A stretch of 64,000 nt of DNA from Hyperoodon ampullatus. Its lineage: Eukaryota > Chordata > Mammalia > Artiodactyla > Ziphiidae. Shown piece by piece: positions 12,489-25,117 of this stretch. The position numbers and the translations under genes are program-made. Position 1 is the stretch's first letter, and each line of letters opens with the position of its first letter. The notes under the pieces are model-generated. The model saw only the letters and a list, made by a program, of their open reading frames with translations, was not told the DNA's origin and did no database searches. The stretch spans positions 157,979,353 to 158,043,352 of the forward strand of contig OX457058.1 of assembly GCA_949752795.1 (NCBI GenBank), in the 5' to 3' direction.

Positions 12489-13773
12489 TTGGGTTGACCA
12501 AAAAGTGCATTTGTTTTTTTCTGTAAGATGGCTCCAGTAGCACTTAGTTGTCTTTAACTTCATTCGAAACAATTTTGTTAGATTGTATTGTGACAGCTGT
12601 CATATCAGTGTGCATTTTAAAACAAACACACCAAAACTAGTGAATTTTTGTGTAGCCATTTTAATACTGAAGATGAAAGAAAAAAAGCAATGTTTTCGGC
12701 CTATTATAATTTATTATTTCAAGAAAGGTAAAAATGCAACTGAAGCACAAAAAAAGATTTGTAGTGTATGGACAAGGCACTGTGACTAAGTGAACATGCC
12801 CAAAGTGGTTTGCGAAGTTCCGTGCTGGAGATTTCTCACTGGATGATGCTCCAGGGTCGGGTAGACCAGTTGAAGTTGATAGCGATCAAATAGAGACATT
12901 TATAGAGAACACTCAACGTTACACCACGTGGGAGATAGCTCACGTACTCAAAATATCCAAATCAAGCGTTGAAAATCATTTGCACCAGCTTGGTTATGTT
13001 AACTGCTTTGATGTTTGGGTTCCACATAAGCTAAGCGAAAAAAACCTTCTTGACCGTATTTCCACATGTGATTCTCTACTTAAACATAACGAAAATGTTC
13101 CGTTTTTAAAACAAATTGTGATGGGCGATGAAAAGTGGATACTGTACAACAATGTGGAATGGAAGAGATGGTGGGGCAAGTGAAATGAACCACCACCAGC
13201 CACACCAAAGGCCGGTCTTCATCCAAAGAAGTTGATTTTGTGTATATGGTAGGAATGGAAGGGAGTCCTCTATTATGAGCTTTTTCCGGAAAACCAAACG
13301 ATTAATTCCAACAAGTACTGCTCCCAATTAGACCAACTGAAAGCAGCACTCGACGAAAAGCGTCTGGAATTAGTCAACAGAAAACGCATAATCTTCCATC
13401 AGGATACCGCAAGACAACATGTTTTTTGATGACCAGACAAAAACTGTTACAGCTTGGCTGGGAAGTTCTGATTCATCTGCCATATTCACCAGACATTGCA
13501 CTTTCAGACTGCCATTTATTTCGGTCTTTACAGAATTCTCTTAATGGAAAAAGTGCCAATTTCCTGGAAGACTGTAAAAGGCACCTGGAACAGTTCTTTG
13601 CTCAAAAAGATAAAACATTTTAGGAAGATGGAATTATGAAGCTGCCTGAAAAAATGGCAGAAGGTAGTGGAACAAAATGGTGAATCCGTTGTTCAATAAA
13701 GTTCTTGGTGAAAATGAAAAATGTGTCTTTCATTTTTACTTTAAAAACCAAAGGAACCATTTGTTCAACCCAA
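12489..13773 (+). mobile_element. Mariner DNA transposon, TA target duplication
   Basis: A 1285 bp element bounded by inverted ends (TTGGGTTGACCAAAAAG on the left, its imperfect complement ending TTGTTCAACCCAA on the right) and a TA on each side (12487-12488 and 13774-13775). It matches the cetartiodactyl mariner family that I remember opening TTGGGTTGGCCAAAAAG. It is cut-and-paste, so its position inside L1 dates it after that L1. It encodes a broken transposase. Confidence 0.95.
12676..13700 (+). pseudogene. Mariner transposase pseudogene
   Basis: Pieces of a mariner transposase in more than one frame. The N-terminal helix-turn-helix part is near 12676-12786, ending in a premature stop after VWTRHCD. 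The DNA-binding-to-catalytic part is at 12980-13180, with MGDEKWILYNN holding the first catalytic Asp. The second Asp region reads IFHQDTARQH near 13393-13421 just before a frame change. The third is at 13495-13520 as PYSPDIALSDCHLF. The C-terminus stops early at 13621 (TAG where Trp is expected). The DD34D residues are largely visible, but stops and frameshifts rule out an active enzyme. Confidence 0.9.
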
Positions 13774-15005
13774 TAGGAACAGATACTCTAAAATTCCTAG
13801 AGGAAAACTTAGGCAATACACTCTTTCACATAAATCACAGCAATATTTTTTTGGATCTGCCTCCTAGAGTAATGGAAATAAAGGCAAAAATAAACTAATG
13901 GGACCTAATTAAACTTAAAAGCTTTTGCACAACAAAGGAAACCATAAACAAAACAAAAAGATAACCTATGGAATGGGAGAAAATATTTGCAAAGGATGCA
14001 ACCAACAGGGGATTATTTTCCAAAATATACAAACTGCTCATACAGCTCAATATCAAAAAAACAAACAACCCAATCAAAAAATGGGCAGAAGACCTAAAGA
14101 GACATTTCTCCAAGGAAGACAAACAGATTACCTACAGACACATGAAAAGATGCTCAACAACACTAATTATTAGAGAAATGCAAATCAAAACTACAATGAG
14201 GTATCACCTCATCCCAGTCAGAATGGCCATCATCAAAAAGTCTACAAATAATAAATGCTGGATAGAATGTGGAGAAAAAGGAACCCTCTTACATTGTTGG
14301 TGGGAATGTAAATTGGTACCGCCACTATGAAGAACAGTATGGAGGTTCCTTAAAAAACTAAAAGTAGCATTACCATATGGTCCTGCAATGCCACTCTTTC
14401 CATATATCTGGAAAAGACAAAAACTCTAATTTGAAAAGATATATGCACCCCAATGTTCAAAGCAGCATTATTTACAATAGCCAAGACATAGAAGCAACCT
14501 AAATGTCCATCAAGATGTGGTACATATATACAATGGAATATTACTCAACCATAAAGAAGAATGAAATAATGCCATTTGCAGCAACATGGATGGAACTAAA
14601 GATTACTGTACTAAGTGAAGTAAGTCTGAGAAAGATAAATATCACCTGATATCACTTATATGTGGAATCTAAAAAAGAAAAATGATACAAATGAACTTAT
14701 TTACAAAACAGAAATAAACTCACAGACATAGAAAACCAACTTTTGGTTACCAAAGGGAAAAGGGGGTAGAGGAGGCATAAATTAGGAGTTTCGGATTAAC
14801 AGATACACAGTACTATATACAAAATAGATAAACAATAAAGTCCTGCTGTATAGCACAGGGAACTATATTTAATATCTTGTAATAACCTATAATGGAAAAT
14901 AATCTGAAAAAAATACATATATATATATATAACTGAATCACTTTGCTGTACACCAGAAACTAACAAAACATTGTAAATCAACTATACCTTAGTTAAAAAT
15001 ATAGA

Positions 15006-17362
15006 GAAAGATATAATTCTTAAAAGTTACGTGAAAAGAATATTATTGCACAACTAATAAAATATTCATCTCTCTAAAGAGACCTCTACTGAGAAAAGAA
15101 AACAATGTTGTTTAAAATGTGATATATGAGTTCTGAAGGCCAGGGAAGGCCCTCACCAAGTTAAGAAAATCTGACATTCATGTGCCACCAGTAGCACATA
15201 AGTAGTTGAGCTTCACCATAGGAAGTGGATTCCAGAGCATGTGCTTAGCCCTTTTCCTTAGACCAGGAAGAAAGAAAAGAAGGAGAAGAAAAAAACAAAC
15301 AGAAAAGAGTGAACAATTCTTTAACAACTCTAAACAAGAAAAGGAGAGTGGCTTTCCCTCAACCAATTTCCAATGACTAATACTGTGATTTTCATTAAAT
15401 GGGAACAGATAAAGCTCCGAGGACCTAAGAACCTCATTAGATCACTAAAAAGAAGCAAGTTTTATTAGCCAAAACCACAGATTGCCACTCTATAATACAT
15501 TATACCTAGAAATCTCCAACATTCTGGAATTTTTAATGATTACTCCTAATTAAGAGATTAAGACTTTTGAATGTCATAATTTTCACTAACATTGAATTAT
15601 ACATTTTAGGGAGGCAGGAGAACATAGTGGCTAAAAGTTGAGGCTTACTTACTCACCTACAGATTCAATTTTTCACCATAGCCAGAAACAAAATATATAA
15701 ATTACTATTATCATACAGTATAGATATAGCCATAAGTATTTTTTAATATCAAAAAGAAAGTAAAGTATTTTCTCTCTTTAAATGTGACCTTTCCAGAACA
15801 GTCTAAGCCACTTAACTTGTGAGTAGGAAAATGCATCAGGCTAAATTAATCCTTTCCAGTTTCCACTGCACTGTTTAATCCAAAACCACCTATTAAAAGC
15901 ATATAGGTCACCACTTATATTAAAGTGACAAAATATGAAATTAAACATTTCTTATCAATAGCGATCCTCTATTGTACTGTCAGAGATGGAATTCCAAATC
16001 ACTGCTCAAGCTTTTAGTCAAATTGACAATTACAATGCAAATATTCAGGCTCTGGTTTCTCAAGAATAGGGGTGGGAAGCAATCTTCCTCTCCCCCTTTC
16101 TTTGTAATTTTGTGCATTCTGCAAAGCGAGTAGAATATAAGCATGGAAAATTTCTCTAATTTTCTCTCGCAAAAAAGAACAATTGTCATTTCAGTACTAT
16201 TCTTATGCTCACCAGATGCAATGTGCTTTGAGAACAAATGTATAAAAATCAAGGTTTAAAAAAAAGGCTACCCACATGCTGTATCTAATTATTCAACAAA
16301 GTATCCTCTTCAAAGTAATTACCAACTAACAAGGGTATGCTTCCTTTTGTGAAATGGAGGAAAATGGAATTTTAGACAGATCTGCTTTTGTTTTCTGTCA
16401 GCTTACATTATAATTTCAGGTTTGCAATTTTTGTTCCTAATTTTCAATTGGCATGTCTCCTAATACATAAAAAAAAATTTTAATCTGTCAATTTAAAAGG
16501 GTTAATGATCTTCAAGCACACATAACTGCATCTGTAGAACACCACTTTTAGAGAAAACCACTTCGTAAAAGAAAAAAACGTTCCATTTGTTTTTAAATCT
16601 TTTGGTTTTCTTGTTGTTTCTAATTTTTTACACTTTATAAATCTAAGAAACATTTAAAAGGAATCTCACAAGTTTTCTAGGACAGTTATAAAACATAAAC
16701 AATATAATGAGAATTCACAAACCTATACCAATAATAATGAATGAATGAATGAGTGGAGAAAAAGATAAGCCCTTCCTCACAGTAGGAATCCAACTAATAA
16801 ATGTGAAAGGAATGACAGAATATTTTTTAAATCACTGTTTAGTAACACCTATAGCAGTAACTGTTTCACAAAAGAATCATTAATAGCTGCTAAAATTTGT
16901 AGGTGAAAATTTGATGAGAAATAAGCAATTTTCAAGTTTTAAAGAGCCTGCCCATAAGACAAATAATTTAAAAGGCATAATATAATAACTTCACAGTAGA
17001 GAAACCTGGCAAGCAACACCTTAACCAATGTTCAGTTTTTACCAGTACTGGGACAAATCAACACTACATTCCCTCTGATATGATATCCTGGGAAAAACGC
17101 AACAACAATTCTCCGGGTTTCCTGCCAAAAGCCTATAACCTAATCTAGTCATGAGGAAAAAACTCAACAAACCTAAAACAAAAGACATTCTACAAAATAA
17201 CTGGCTAGTACTCTGCAAAACTGTCAAGGTTATGAATGACAAAGAAAAACTGAAAACCTGTTCCAGATTAAAGGAGACTAAAGAGACATGATGGTCAAAT
17301 GCTATATGTAATTCTGTATTGTATCTTGGACCAGAAAAGAACTTTAAGTGGCAAAATTAGAA
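15006..17362. other. CEP128 intron, no gene seen
   Basis: AT-rich sequence with a MIR-like trace near 15605-15670. Otherwise no repeat, exon or RNA gene I can support. Confidence 0.5.
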
Positions 17363-17372
17363 TAAAACCTAT

Positions 17373-19330
17373 AGGTTGGGGGGTGCTTCAAGATGGCGGA
17401 GGAGTAAGATGTGGAGATCATCTTCCTCCCCACAAATACATCAAAAATACATCTACATGTGGAACAACTCCTACAGAACACCCACTGAACACTGGCAGAA
17501 GACCTCAGGCCTCCCAAAAGGCAAGAAACTCCCCACGTACCTGGGTAGGGCAAAAGAAAAAAGAAAAAACAGAGACAAAAGAATAGGGATGGGACCTGCA
17601 CCAGTGGCAGGGAGCTGTGAAGGAGGAAAGGTTTCCACACACTAGGAAGGCCCTTCGCGGGCGGAGACGGCAGGTGGCGGAAGGGGAAAGCTTTGGAGCC
17701 GCGGAGGACAGCGCAGCACAGGGTGCAGAGGGCAAAGCGGAGAGATTCCCGCACAGAGGTTCGGTGCCGACCAGCACCCACCAGCCTGAGGCTTGTCTGT
17801 TCACCCGCTGGGGCGGGTGGGGGTTAGGAACTGAGGCTCAGGCTTCAGAGGTCAGACCGCAAGGAGAAGACTGGGGTTGGCTGCGTAAACACAGCCTGAA
17901 GGGGGCTAGTGCACCACAGCTAGCCGAGAGGGAGTCCAGGAAAAAGTCTGGAACTGTCTAAGAGTCAAGAGACCATTGTTTCGGGGTGGGCGAGGAAAGG
18001 GGATTCAGAGCACCACCTAAATGAGCTTCGGAGACAGGCGCGAGCCACGGCTATCAGTGTGGACACCAGAGATGGGCATGAAACACTAACGCTGCTGCTG
18101 CAGCCACCACAAATCCTGTGTGCAAGCACAGGTCACTATCCACACCTCCCCTCCTGGGAGCCTGTGCAGCCTGCCACTGCCAGGGTCCCATGATCCAGGG
18201 ACAACTTCCCTGGGAGAACACACAGCGTGCCCCAGGCTGTTGCAACATCATGCCAGCCTCTGCCTCCACAGGCTCGCCCTGCATTCCATACCCCTCCCTC
18301 CTCCCGGCCTAAGTGAGCCAGAGGCCCCCAATCAGCTGCTACTTTAACCCCCTCCTGTGTGGGCAGGGAACAGACACCCTTAGGCAACCTACACACAGAG
18401 GTGAGGCCAAAACCAAAGCTGAACCCCAGGAGCTGTGCAAACAAAGAAGAGAAAGGGAAATTACTCCGAGAAGCTTCAGGAGCAGTGGATTAAATCCCCA
18501 GAGTCAACTTGATGTACCCTGCATCTGTGGAATAGCTGAATAGACAACGAGTCATCCCAAAAGTAGGCGGTGGACTTTGGGAGCAACTGTAGACTTGGGG
18601 TTTGCTGTCTGTGACTGCCTTGTTTCTGATTTTTATGTTTGTTGTAGTATAGTTTTTAGCACTTGATATCACTGGTGGATTTGTTTATTGCTTTGGTTGC
18701 TCTCTTCTTTCTTTACTTCTTTTTTAATGTTTTTATGTTAATAATTATTTTACTTTAATTATTTTATATTTTTTAATATTTTTAATATATTTTTTATTTC
18801 TTCTTTCTCTTTTTCTCCCTCTTCTTCTGAGCTGTGTGGTTGACAGGGTCTTGGTGCTCCAGCCTGCTGTCAGGCCTGAGCCTCTGAGGTGGGAGAGCCA
18901 AGTTAAGGACACTGGGCCATGAGAGACCTCCAGACCCCATGTAATATTAATTGGCAAGAGCTCTCCCAGAGATCTCCATCTCAAGGCTAAGACCCAGCTC
19001 TACTCAACAGCCAGCAAACTCCAGTGCTGGACACCCCATGCCAAACAACTAGCAAGATAGGAGCACAACCCCACCCATTAGCAGAGAGGCTGCCTAAAAT
19101 CATACCAAGTTCACAGACACCCCAAAACACACCACCGGATGTGGCCCTGCCCAGCAGAAAGACAAGATCGAGCCCCACCCAACAGAATACAGGTACCAGT
19201 CCCCTGCACCAGGAACCCTTCACAAGCCCCTGAACCAACCTTACCCACTGGGGGCAGACACCAAAAACAAAGGGGAACTATGAACCTGTAGACTGAGAAA
19301 AGGAGACACAAAACACACTAAGTTAAGCAA
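17373..19330 (+). promoter_or_regulatory. L1 5' UTR / internal promoter with YY1-like site
   Basis: The element's 5' end has AAGATGGCGG at 17390-17399, matching the YY1 core that sets the transcription start in human L1 at a similar distance from the 5' end. The following 1.9 kb is GC- and CpG-rich against an AT-rich intron (notably 17640-18060). Whether it still drives transcription cannot be seen. Confidence 0.7.
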
Positions 19331-19392
19331 AATGAGAAGACAGAGAAACACATAGCAGAAGAAGGAGCAAGGTAAAAACCCACCAAACAAGA

Positions 19393-22145
19393 AACAAGAA
19401 AAATCTCAAATAAACAACCTAAACTTATACCTAAAGCAATTAGAGAACAAAAATCCCACAAAATTAGCAGAAAGAAAGAAATCATAAAGATCAGATCAGA
19501 AATAAATGAAATAGAAACAAAGAAAACAAGAGCAAAGATCAATAAAAAACTAAAAGCTGGTTTTTTGAGAAGATAAACAAAATTGATAAACCATTAGCCA
19601 GATTCATCAAGAAAAAAAGGGAGAAGACTCAAATCAATAGAATTAGAAATGAAAAAGGAGAAGTAACAACTGACACTGCAGAAATACAAAGGATCGTGAG
19701 AGATTACTACAGGCAACTGTATGCCAATAAAATGGACAACCTCGAAGAAATGGACTAGTTCTTAGAAAAGCACAAGCTTCCGAGACTGAACCAGGAAGAA
19801 ATAGAAAATATAAACAGACCAATCAAGCACTGAAATTGAAACTGTGATTAAAACTCTTCCAACAAACAAAAGCCCAGGACCAGATGGCTTCACAGGTGAA
19901 TTCTGTCAAACATTTAGAGAAGAGCTAACACCCATCCTTCTCAAACTCTTCCAAAATATAGCAGATGGAGGAACACTCCCAAACTCATTCTACAAGGCCA
20001 CCATCACCCTGATACCAAAATCAGACAAAGATCTCACAAAAAAAGAAAATTACAGACCAATATCACTGATGAATATCGATGAAAAAATCCTCAACAAAAT
20101 ACTAGCTAATAGAATACAACAGCACATTAAAAGGATCATCATACACCATGATCAAGTGGGGTTTATCCCAGGAATGCAAGGATTCTTCAATATTCGCAAA
20201 TCAATCAATGTGATAAAACATATTAACAAACTGAAGGAGAAACACCATATGATCACCTCAATAGATGCAGAAAAAGCTTGACAAAATTCAACACCCATTT
20301 ATGATAAAAACTCTCCAGAAAGTAGGCATAGAGGGAACTTACCTCAACATAATAAAGGCCATATATGATAAACCCACAGCCAACATCGTTCTCAATGGTG
20401 AAAAACTGAAACCATTTCCTTTAAGATCAGGAACAAGACATGGTTGCCCACTCTTACCACTATTATTCAGCATAGATTTAGAAGTTTTAGCCACAGCAGT
20501 CAGAGAAGAAAAAAGAAATAAAAGGGATCCAAATGGGAAAAGAAGTAAAACTGTCACTGTTTCCAGATGACATGATACTATACATACAGAATCCTAAAGA
20601 TGCTACCAGAAAACTACTAGAGCTAATCAATGAATTTGGTAAAGTAGCAGGATACAAAATTAATACACAGAAATCTCTTGCATTCCTCTACACTAATGAT
20701 GAAAAATCTGAAAGTGAAATTAAGGAAATACTCCCATTTACCACTGCAACAAAAAGAATAAAATACCTAGGAATAAACCTACCTAAGGAGACAAAAGACC
20801 TGTATGCAGAAAACTTTAAGACACTGATGAAAGAAATTAAAGATGATACAAACAGATGGAGAGATATACCATGTTCTTGGATGGGAAGAATCAACATTGT
20901 GAAAATGACTCTACTACCCAAAGCTCTCTATAGATTCAATGCAATCCCTATCAAACTACCACTAGCATTTTTCACAGAACTAGAACAAAAAATTTCACAA
21001 CTTGTATGGAAACACAAAAGACCCCGAATAGCCAAAGCAATCTTGAGAAAGAAAAACGGAGCTGGAGGAATCAGGCTCCCAGACTTCAGACTATACTACA
21101 AAGCTACAGTAATCAAGACAATATGGTACTGGCAGAAAAACAGAAACATAGATCAATGGAACAGGATAGAAAGCCCAGAGATAAACCAACACACATATGG
21201 TCACCTTATCTTTGAAAGGAGGCAAGAATTTACAATGTAGAAAAGACAGCCTCTTCAATAAGTGGTGCTGGGAAAACTGGGCAGCTATATGTAAAAGAAT
21301 GAAATTAGAACATGTCCTAAGACCACACACAAAAATACGCTCAAAATGGATTAAAGACCTAAATATAAGGCCAGACATTATAAAACTCGTAGAGGAAAAC
21401 ATAGGCAGAACACTCTATGACATAAATCACAGCAAGATCCTTTTTGACCCACCTCTTAGGCAAATGGAAAAAAATAAATAAATAAACAAATGGGACCTAG
21501 TGAAACTTACAAGCTTCTCCACAGCAAAGGAAACCATAAACAAGACGAAAAGACAACCCTCAGAATGGGAGAAAACATTTGCAAACGAAGCAACTGACAG
21601 GATTTTTCTCCAAACTTTACAAGCAGCTCATGCAGCTCAAGATCAAAAAAACAAACAACCCAATCCAAAAATGGGCAGAAGACCTAAACTGACATTCCTC
21701 CAAAGAAGATATACAGATTGCCAACAAACACATGAAAGGATGCTCAACATCACTAATCATTAGAGAAATGCACATCAAAACCACAATGAGGTATCACCTC
21801 ACAACAGTAAGAATGGCCATCATCAAAAAATCTACAAACAGTAAATCCTGGAGAGGGTGTGGAGGAAAGCAAACCCTCTTGCACTGTTGGTGGGAATGTA
21901 AATTGATACAGCCACTATGGAGAGTAGTATGGAGGTTCCTTAAAAAACTTAAAATAGAACTATCATGTGACCCAGCAATCCCACTACTGGGCATATACCC
22001 TGAAAAAAACATAATTCAAAAAGAGACATGTACGACAATGTTTATTGCAGCACTATTTACAATAGCCAAGACATGGAAGCAACCTAAGTGTCCATCGACA
22101 GACGAATGGATAAAGATGTGGCACATATATACAATGGAATATTAC
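19393..22145 (+). pseudogene. L1 ORF2 remnant (reverse transcriptase onward)
   Basis: The readable RT region starts with [19 protein letters not shown] near 19858-19915 and runs to SIDAEKA at 20281, where a two-base loss in the Phe-Asp codons breaks the frame. The second segment at 20265-20570 contains [19 protein letters not shown]. Another frameshift leads to 20533-21240, whose catalytic box reads [10 protein letters not shown], with Pro where Ala or similar stands in FADD. The C-terminal part continues with frame changes to about 22145. There is no endonuclease domain. Non-functional. Confidence 0.93.
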
Positions 22146-22974
22146 TGATCCATAAAAAGAAACAAAATTGAGTTATTTGTAGTGAGGTGGATGGATATAG
22201 AGTCTCTCATACAGAGTGAAGTAAGTCAGAAAGAGAAAAACAAATACCGTATGTTAACACATATATGTGGAATCTAAAAAAAGAAAAAAAAAAGGTTCTG
22301 ATGAACCTAGGGGCAGGACAGGAATAAAGACGCAGACATACAGAATGGACTTGAGGATATGGGGAGGGGGAAGGGTAAGACGGCATGAAGTGACAGAGTT
22401 GCATTGACATATATACACGACCAAATGTAAAACAGATAGCTAACGGGAAGCAGCCACATAGCACAGGGAGATCGGCTCTGTGCTTTGTGACCACCTAGAG
22501 GGGTGGGATAGGGAGGGTGGGAGGGAGACTCAAGAGGGAGGGGATATGGAGATATATGCATACATATAGCTGATTCACCCTGTTATACAGCACAAACTAA
22601 CGCAACATTGTAAAGCAATTATACTCCAATAAAGATGTAAGATAAATTAAAAAATTAAAAATTTAAAAAACCTATGTTAAATCATAGTATTGATCCAATG
22701 TTAATTTCCTTTGACTACAGAAGAGAATGTACACACCATATTATTTAGATTTAAAAGTATTTACATCATGTCAGCAACTAGCTCAAAAAATGTTTAGATA
22801 TACATATATATGGAGATACATATATAAAACAATAAAGCAAGTCTGGTAAAATATGAATACTGGGGTAATTGAGGTAAAGGATATACAGAAATCCTTTGTT
22901 CTAATTATTCAACTTCTTCATAAGTCTAAAATTTCGAAATAAAAATGTTACCTAAAGTGTAAGTAACCTCCGTT

Positions 22975-23230
22975 TTGAATTGGTTTGATGATAGTCTAGG
23001 CCAGGGATCCGCAAACTTTTTCTATAAAGGGCCAGTCAATACTAATTTTAAGCTTTGTGGGCCATATGGTCTTTTTCACAACATCTCAACTCTGCCGTCG
23101 TGTCCCAAAAGCGCCCACAGACAAACTGAAAATGAATGGGAGTGGCTGCGTTTCAATAAAACTTTATTTACAAAAATTGTCAATGGGACAGATTCAGCCC
23201 ATAGGTCAGTTTGTTTACCCCTGGTCTAGT
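22975..23230 (+). repeat. hAT-type MITE (MER3-like)
   Basis: Contains 'gcaaactttttctataaagggcc', 'ggccatatggtc', 'caactctgccg' and 'aataaaactttatttacaaaaa' in the known order, with rough inverted ends ('ccagggatccgcaaac' and 'gtttacccctgg'). Non-autonomous DNA transposon fossil. The family name is from memory. Confidence 0.75.
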
Positions 23231-23269
23231 TCACACCAAAGAAAATTAATCCAAATAATTATACTTCCA

Positions 23270-23490
23270 GTTAACATGTATTCAGCACATGCTAGACACT
23301 ACATTAAGTGCTTTACCCACATTAACTTATTTATCCCTGCACCAATGTGATCAAGTAAATACTATTATTATTTCCATTTTCCACATAGGAAATGGGCCTA
23401 GAGAAATGAAGGAACTTGCCCAAGGTCACACAGCCAGTAAGGTGTAGACTCTGGGTTTGAACCAGGTAGGCTTGTCTTCACACAATGAAC
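23270..23490 (-). repeat. MIR SINE
   Basis: Holds the MIR core: 'attattatttccattttccacataggaaa', 'cttgcccaaggtcacacagccagtaag' and 'gggtttgaaccaggtaggc'. The orientation is the complement of the MIR consensus. It lies 140 bases downstream of the CEP128 exon end at 23629. Confidence 0.9.
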
Positions 23491-23628
23491 TATAACCAAT
23501 ATGCTATACTTCTACAGACTGAACTATACTTTCACATGCAACAACTAAGGAACTATAACCATTTTAACAATAGCTAAATAACCACCAAAACTCAAGATTT
23601 ACATTCCGAGAAGGTATTTTTCACAAAC

Positions 23629-23745
23629 CTCCTGTAGCTGCAAAGAAATAAGTCCCAGTTGATCCTGCCGTCTTTCCACCAGCTCTCTTTCCGTACGCAT
23701 CTCTCTTTCTATTTCCTGAAGCCGTCGTTCTACCCGATCTGAAAC
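23629..23745 (-). CDS. CEP128: CEP128 coding exon, 39 codons, phase 0 at both ends
   Basis: 117 bp exon. The acceptor is CATGTTAAG before base 23745; the donor is GAG|GTTTGT with GT at 23628-23627. It encodes VSDRVERRLQEIEREMRTER then ELVERRQDQLGLISLQLQE. Almost every residue is helix-favouring and highly charged, as expected of the continuous CEP128 coiled coil. Being a whole number of codons, its skipping would keep the frame. The donor is weak by consensus (T at +3 and +4). The next exon is not in the window. Confidence 0.95.
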
Positions 23746-25102
23746 CTTAACATGAATAAAGAGAAAAGTGAGATTACAGAACTGTTAGGCAAAAAAAGAC
23801 TAAAACTGAAGAGATATTTTACTCCAGATACACTATCGCCTAAAGCATTTAAGATTGGCTTATTTGTAGAATCCTTTATAATGACACTATTATAAAAGAG
23901 GTCACAAAAAAATTGACTAGAAGTTGCAATAGTAAACAGTCATTAGTCTCCAATTAATCCAAACCTGGATCCCAATAAAGGACTTAAATTTTCCAAAGTA
24001 GAATATAATATGTCAAAAGATCAGAGTTAAAAGTAATAAACTAGAAAAGAGTGCCCTCTGGTGAGTTAGAAGAAAAATACCAATTTTGCCTACAACTGCA
24101 TTTATTACTCTATTAATGATAAACTGTTCTATCTATTTAGTTCTTTTTCATTTTAATTATCTATAAGCATGAACTGCCTAGGAAGGTTTTGATGTTTATA
24201 TGCATCAAATAATTGAAAGGGCTTGTCAATCTTTGCTACTATGATCTGCTAAAAATAAACCAGCTGTGAAAGATCAAAAACTAAAGTCAAACTGCAAAGT
24301 GTTTAATTGGGACTCTCTAAAATAAACTTGAAAGAATTTTCTCTCTGATGCAAGATCTTCCTTGCTAAAAGTTGTGCAAATGCAAACACACTTCAGGAGC
24401 ATCACTATACAGTCCCCTAAATAAAATATACACTATTTGACTATTTGTGTATATTTCAGGGAGGAGGTACAGTAGATAGAAAAGAAGCAATAAATACAAC
24501 CCTGTTATAAGAAATCTTTTGCCATAAATTCTATAGAGTCAAGAAAGGTCCTGGTCACAAGGGATCTTACTGGGGCAAGAGGAATGTTCTAAACTGGATT
24601 ATGGTGATAGCTGCACAACCCTGTACTTCACTAAAAATCACTGAATTTTACACTTAAAGCAGATTAATTTTATGGTAAATTACACCTCAAGTCAGGTTGT
24701 TTTTTAAAAAGACATTGGTAAACATAAGTTTAATTAGTCAATAAAGGCTGAGCAAAAATATTCCATCAAAAAATTAGCAGTTAACATTTACTAAGACTGG
24801 TAAGTCTTGGGTTTCCAACTTTGAGTGCTGAAAAGTGATTAAGATGTTTACTATGATATTCACAGTGCTTTACTAAAACGTCAAAATACCCTTCAGCATC
24901 AAGCTTCTAATTTATCCTAACAATCAACCCTAATATCCCAACAATTTACTATTGCCTCTGAAATAAAAGCAGTACCCGCTGTTATAGAAAACAATATTAT
25001 AAATAAATACTGAAAAATAAAAAGTTAATTCATTCCATTTTTACAAAAGGGAAATATATCGTTCACTCAATATAAAAAGTAATTAATAGCAACACTTATC
25101 AA
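23746..25102. other. CEP128 intron with an old L1 3' UTR fragment
   Basis: 24540-24715 resembles the 3' end of an old L1 ('gattatggtgatagctgcacaac' then 'ttaattttatggtaaattac'). The remainder is AT-rich with no named feature. Confidence 0.55.
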
Positions 25103-25117
25103 AAATAAATAACAGGG

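Larger units (their letters stand above)
12373..15005 (+). mobile_element. 5'-truncated L1, split by a mariner
   Basis: Two L1 pieces, 12373-12486 and 13776-15005, are collinear: 'ggattaaagacctaaatg' is followed after the mariner by 'cagatactctaaaattcctagagg', as in other L1 copies here. They hold the C-terminal end of ORF2 (the '[12 protein letters not shown]' region near 14040-14110, then 'hcwweckl' near 14290) and the 3' UTR ending in 'cttagttaaaaata'. Stops and frameshifts make it dead. The strand is opposite to CEP128. Confidence 0.9.
17373..22666 (+). mobile_element. L1 with full 5' UTR but ORF1 and endonuclease deleted
   Basis: Flanked by the 9-base direct repeat AAAACCTAT at 17364-17372 and 22667-22675, so this is one insertion with both ends. 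It starts GGTTGGGGGGTGCTTCAAGATGGCGG and holds about 1.95 kb of GC-rich 5' UTR, then the ORF1 start area at 19331. It passes at about 19384-19400 directly into mid ORF2, continuing through reverse transcriptase and C-terminal domains to a 3' UTR ending 'ccaataaagatg' with an A-rich tail. Compared with the copy at 55414 about 1.8 kb is missing. It is dead. Confidence 0.93.

Noticed and set aside
12583..13898. Possible domesticated transposase gene (SETMAR-like)
   Set aside because: The mariner frame has several stops and frameshifts, no SET domain exon beside it, and sits on the opposite strand to CEP128.
17344..18444. Open frames of 64-145 codons in GC-rich DNA
   Set aside because: They lie in the L1 5' UTR, which is not coding; openness follows from base composition.
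1..23628. Further downstream CEP128 exons
   Set aside because: No stretch encodes the expected continuation (ALKKQEAK and following) with splice sites on the minus strand.
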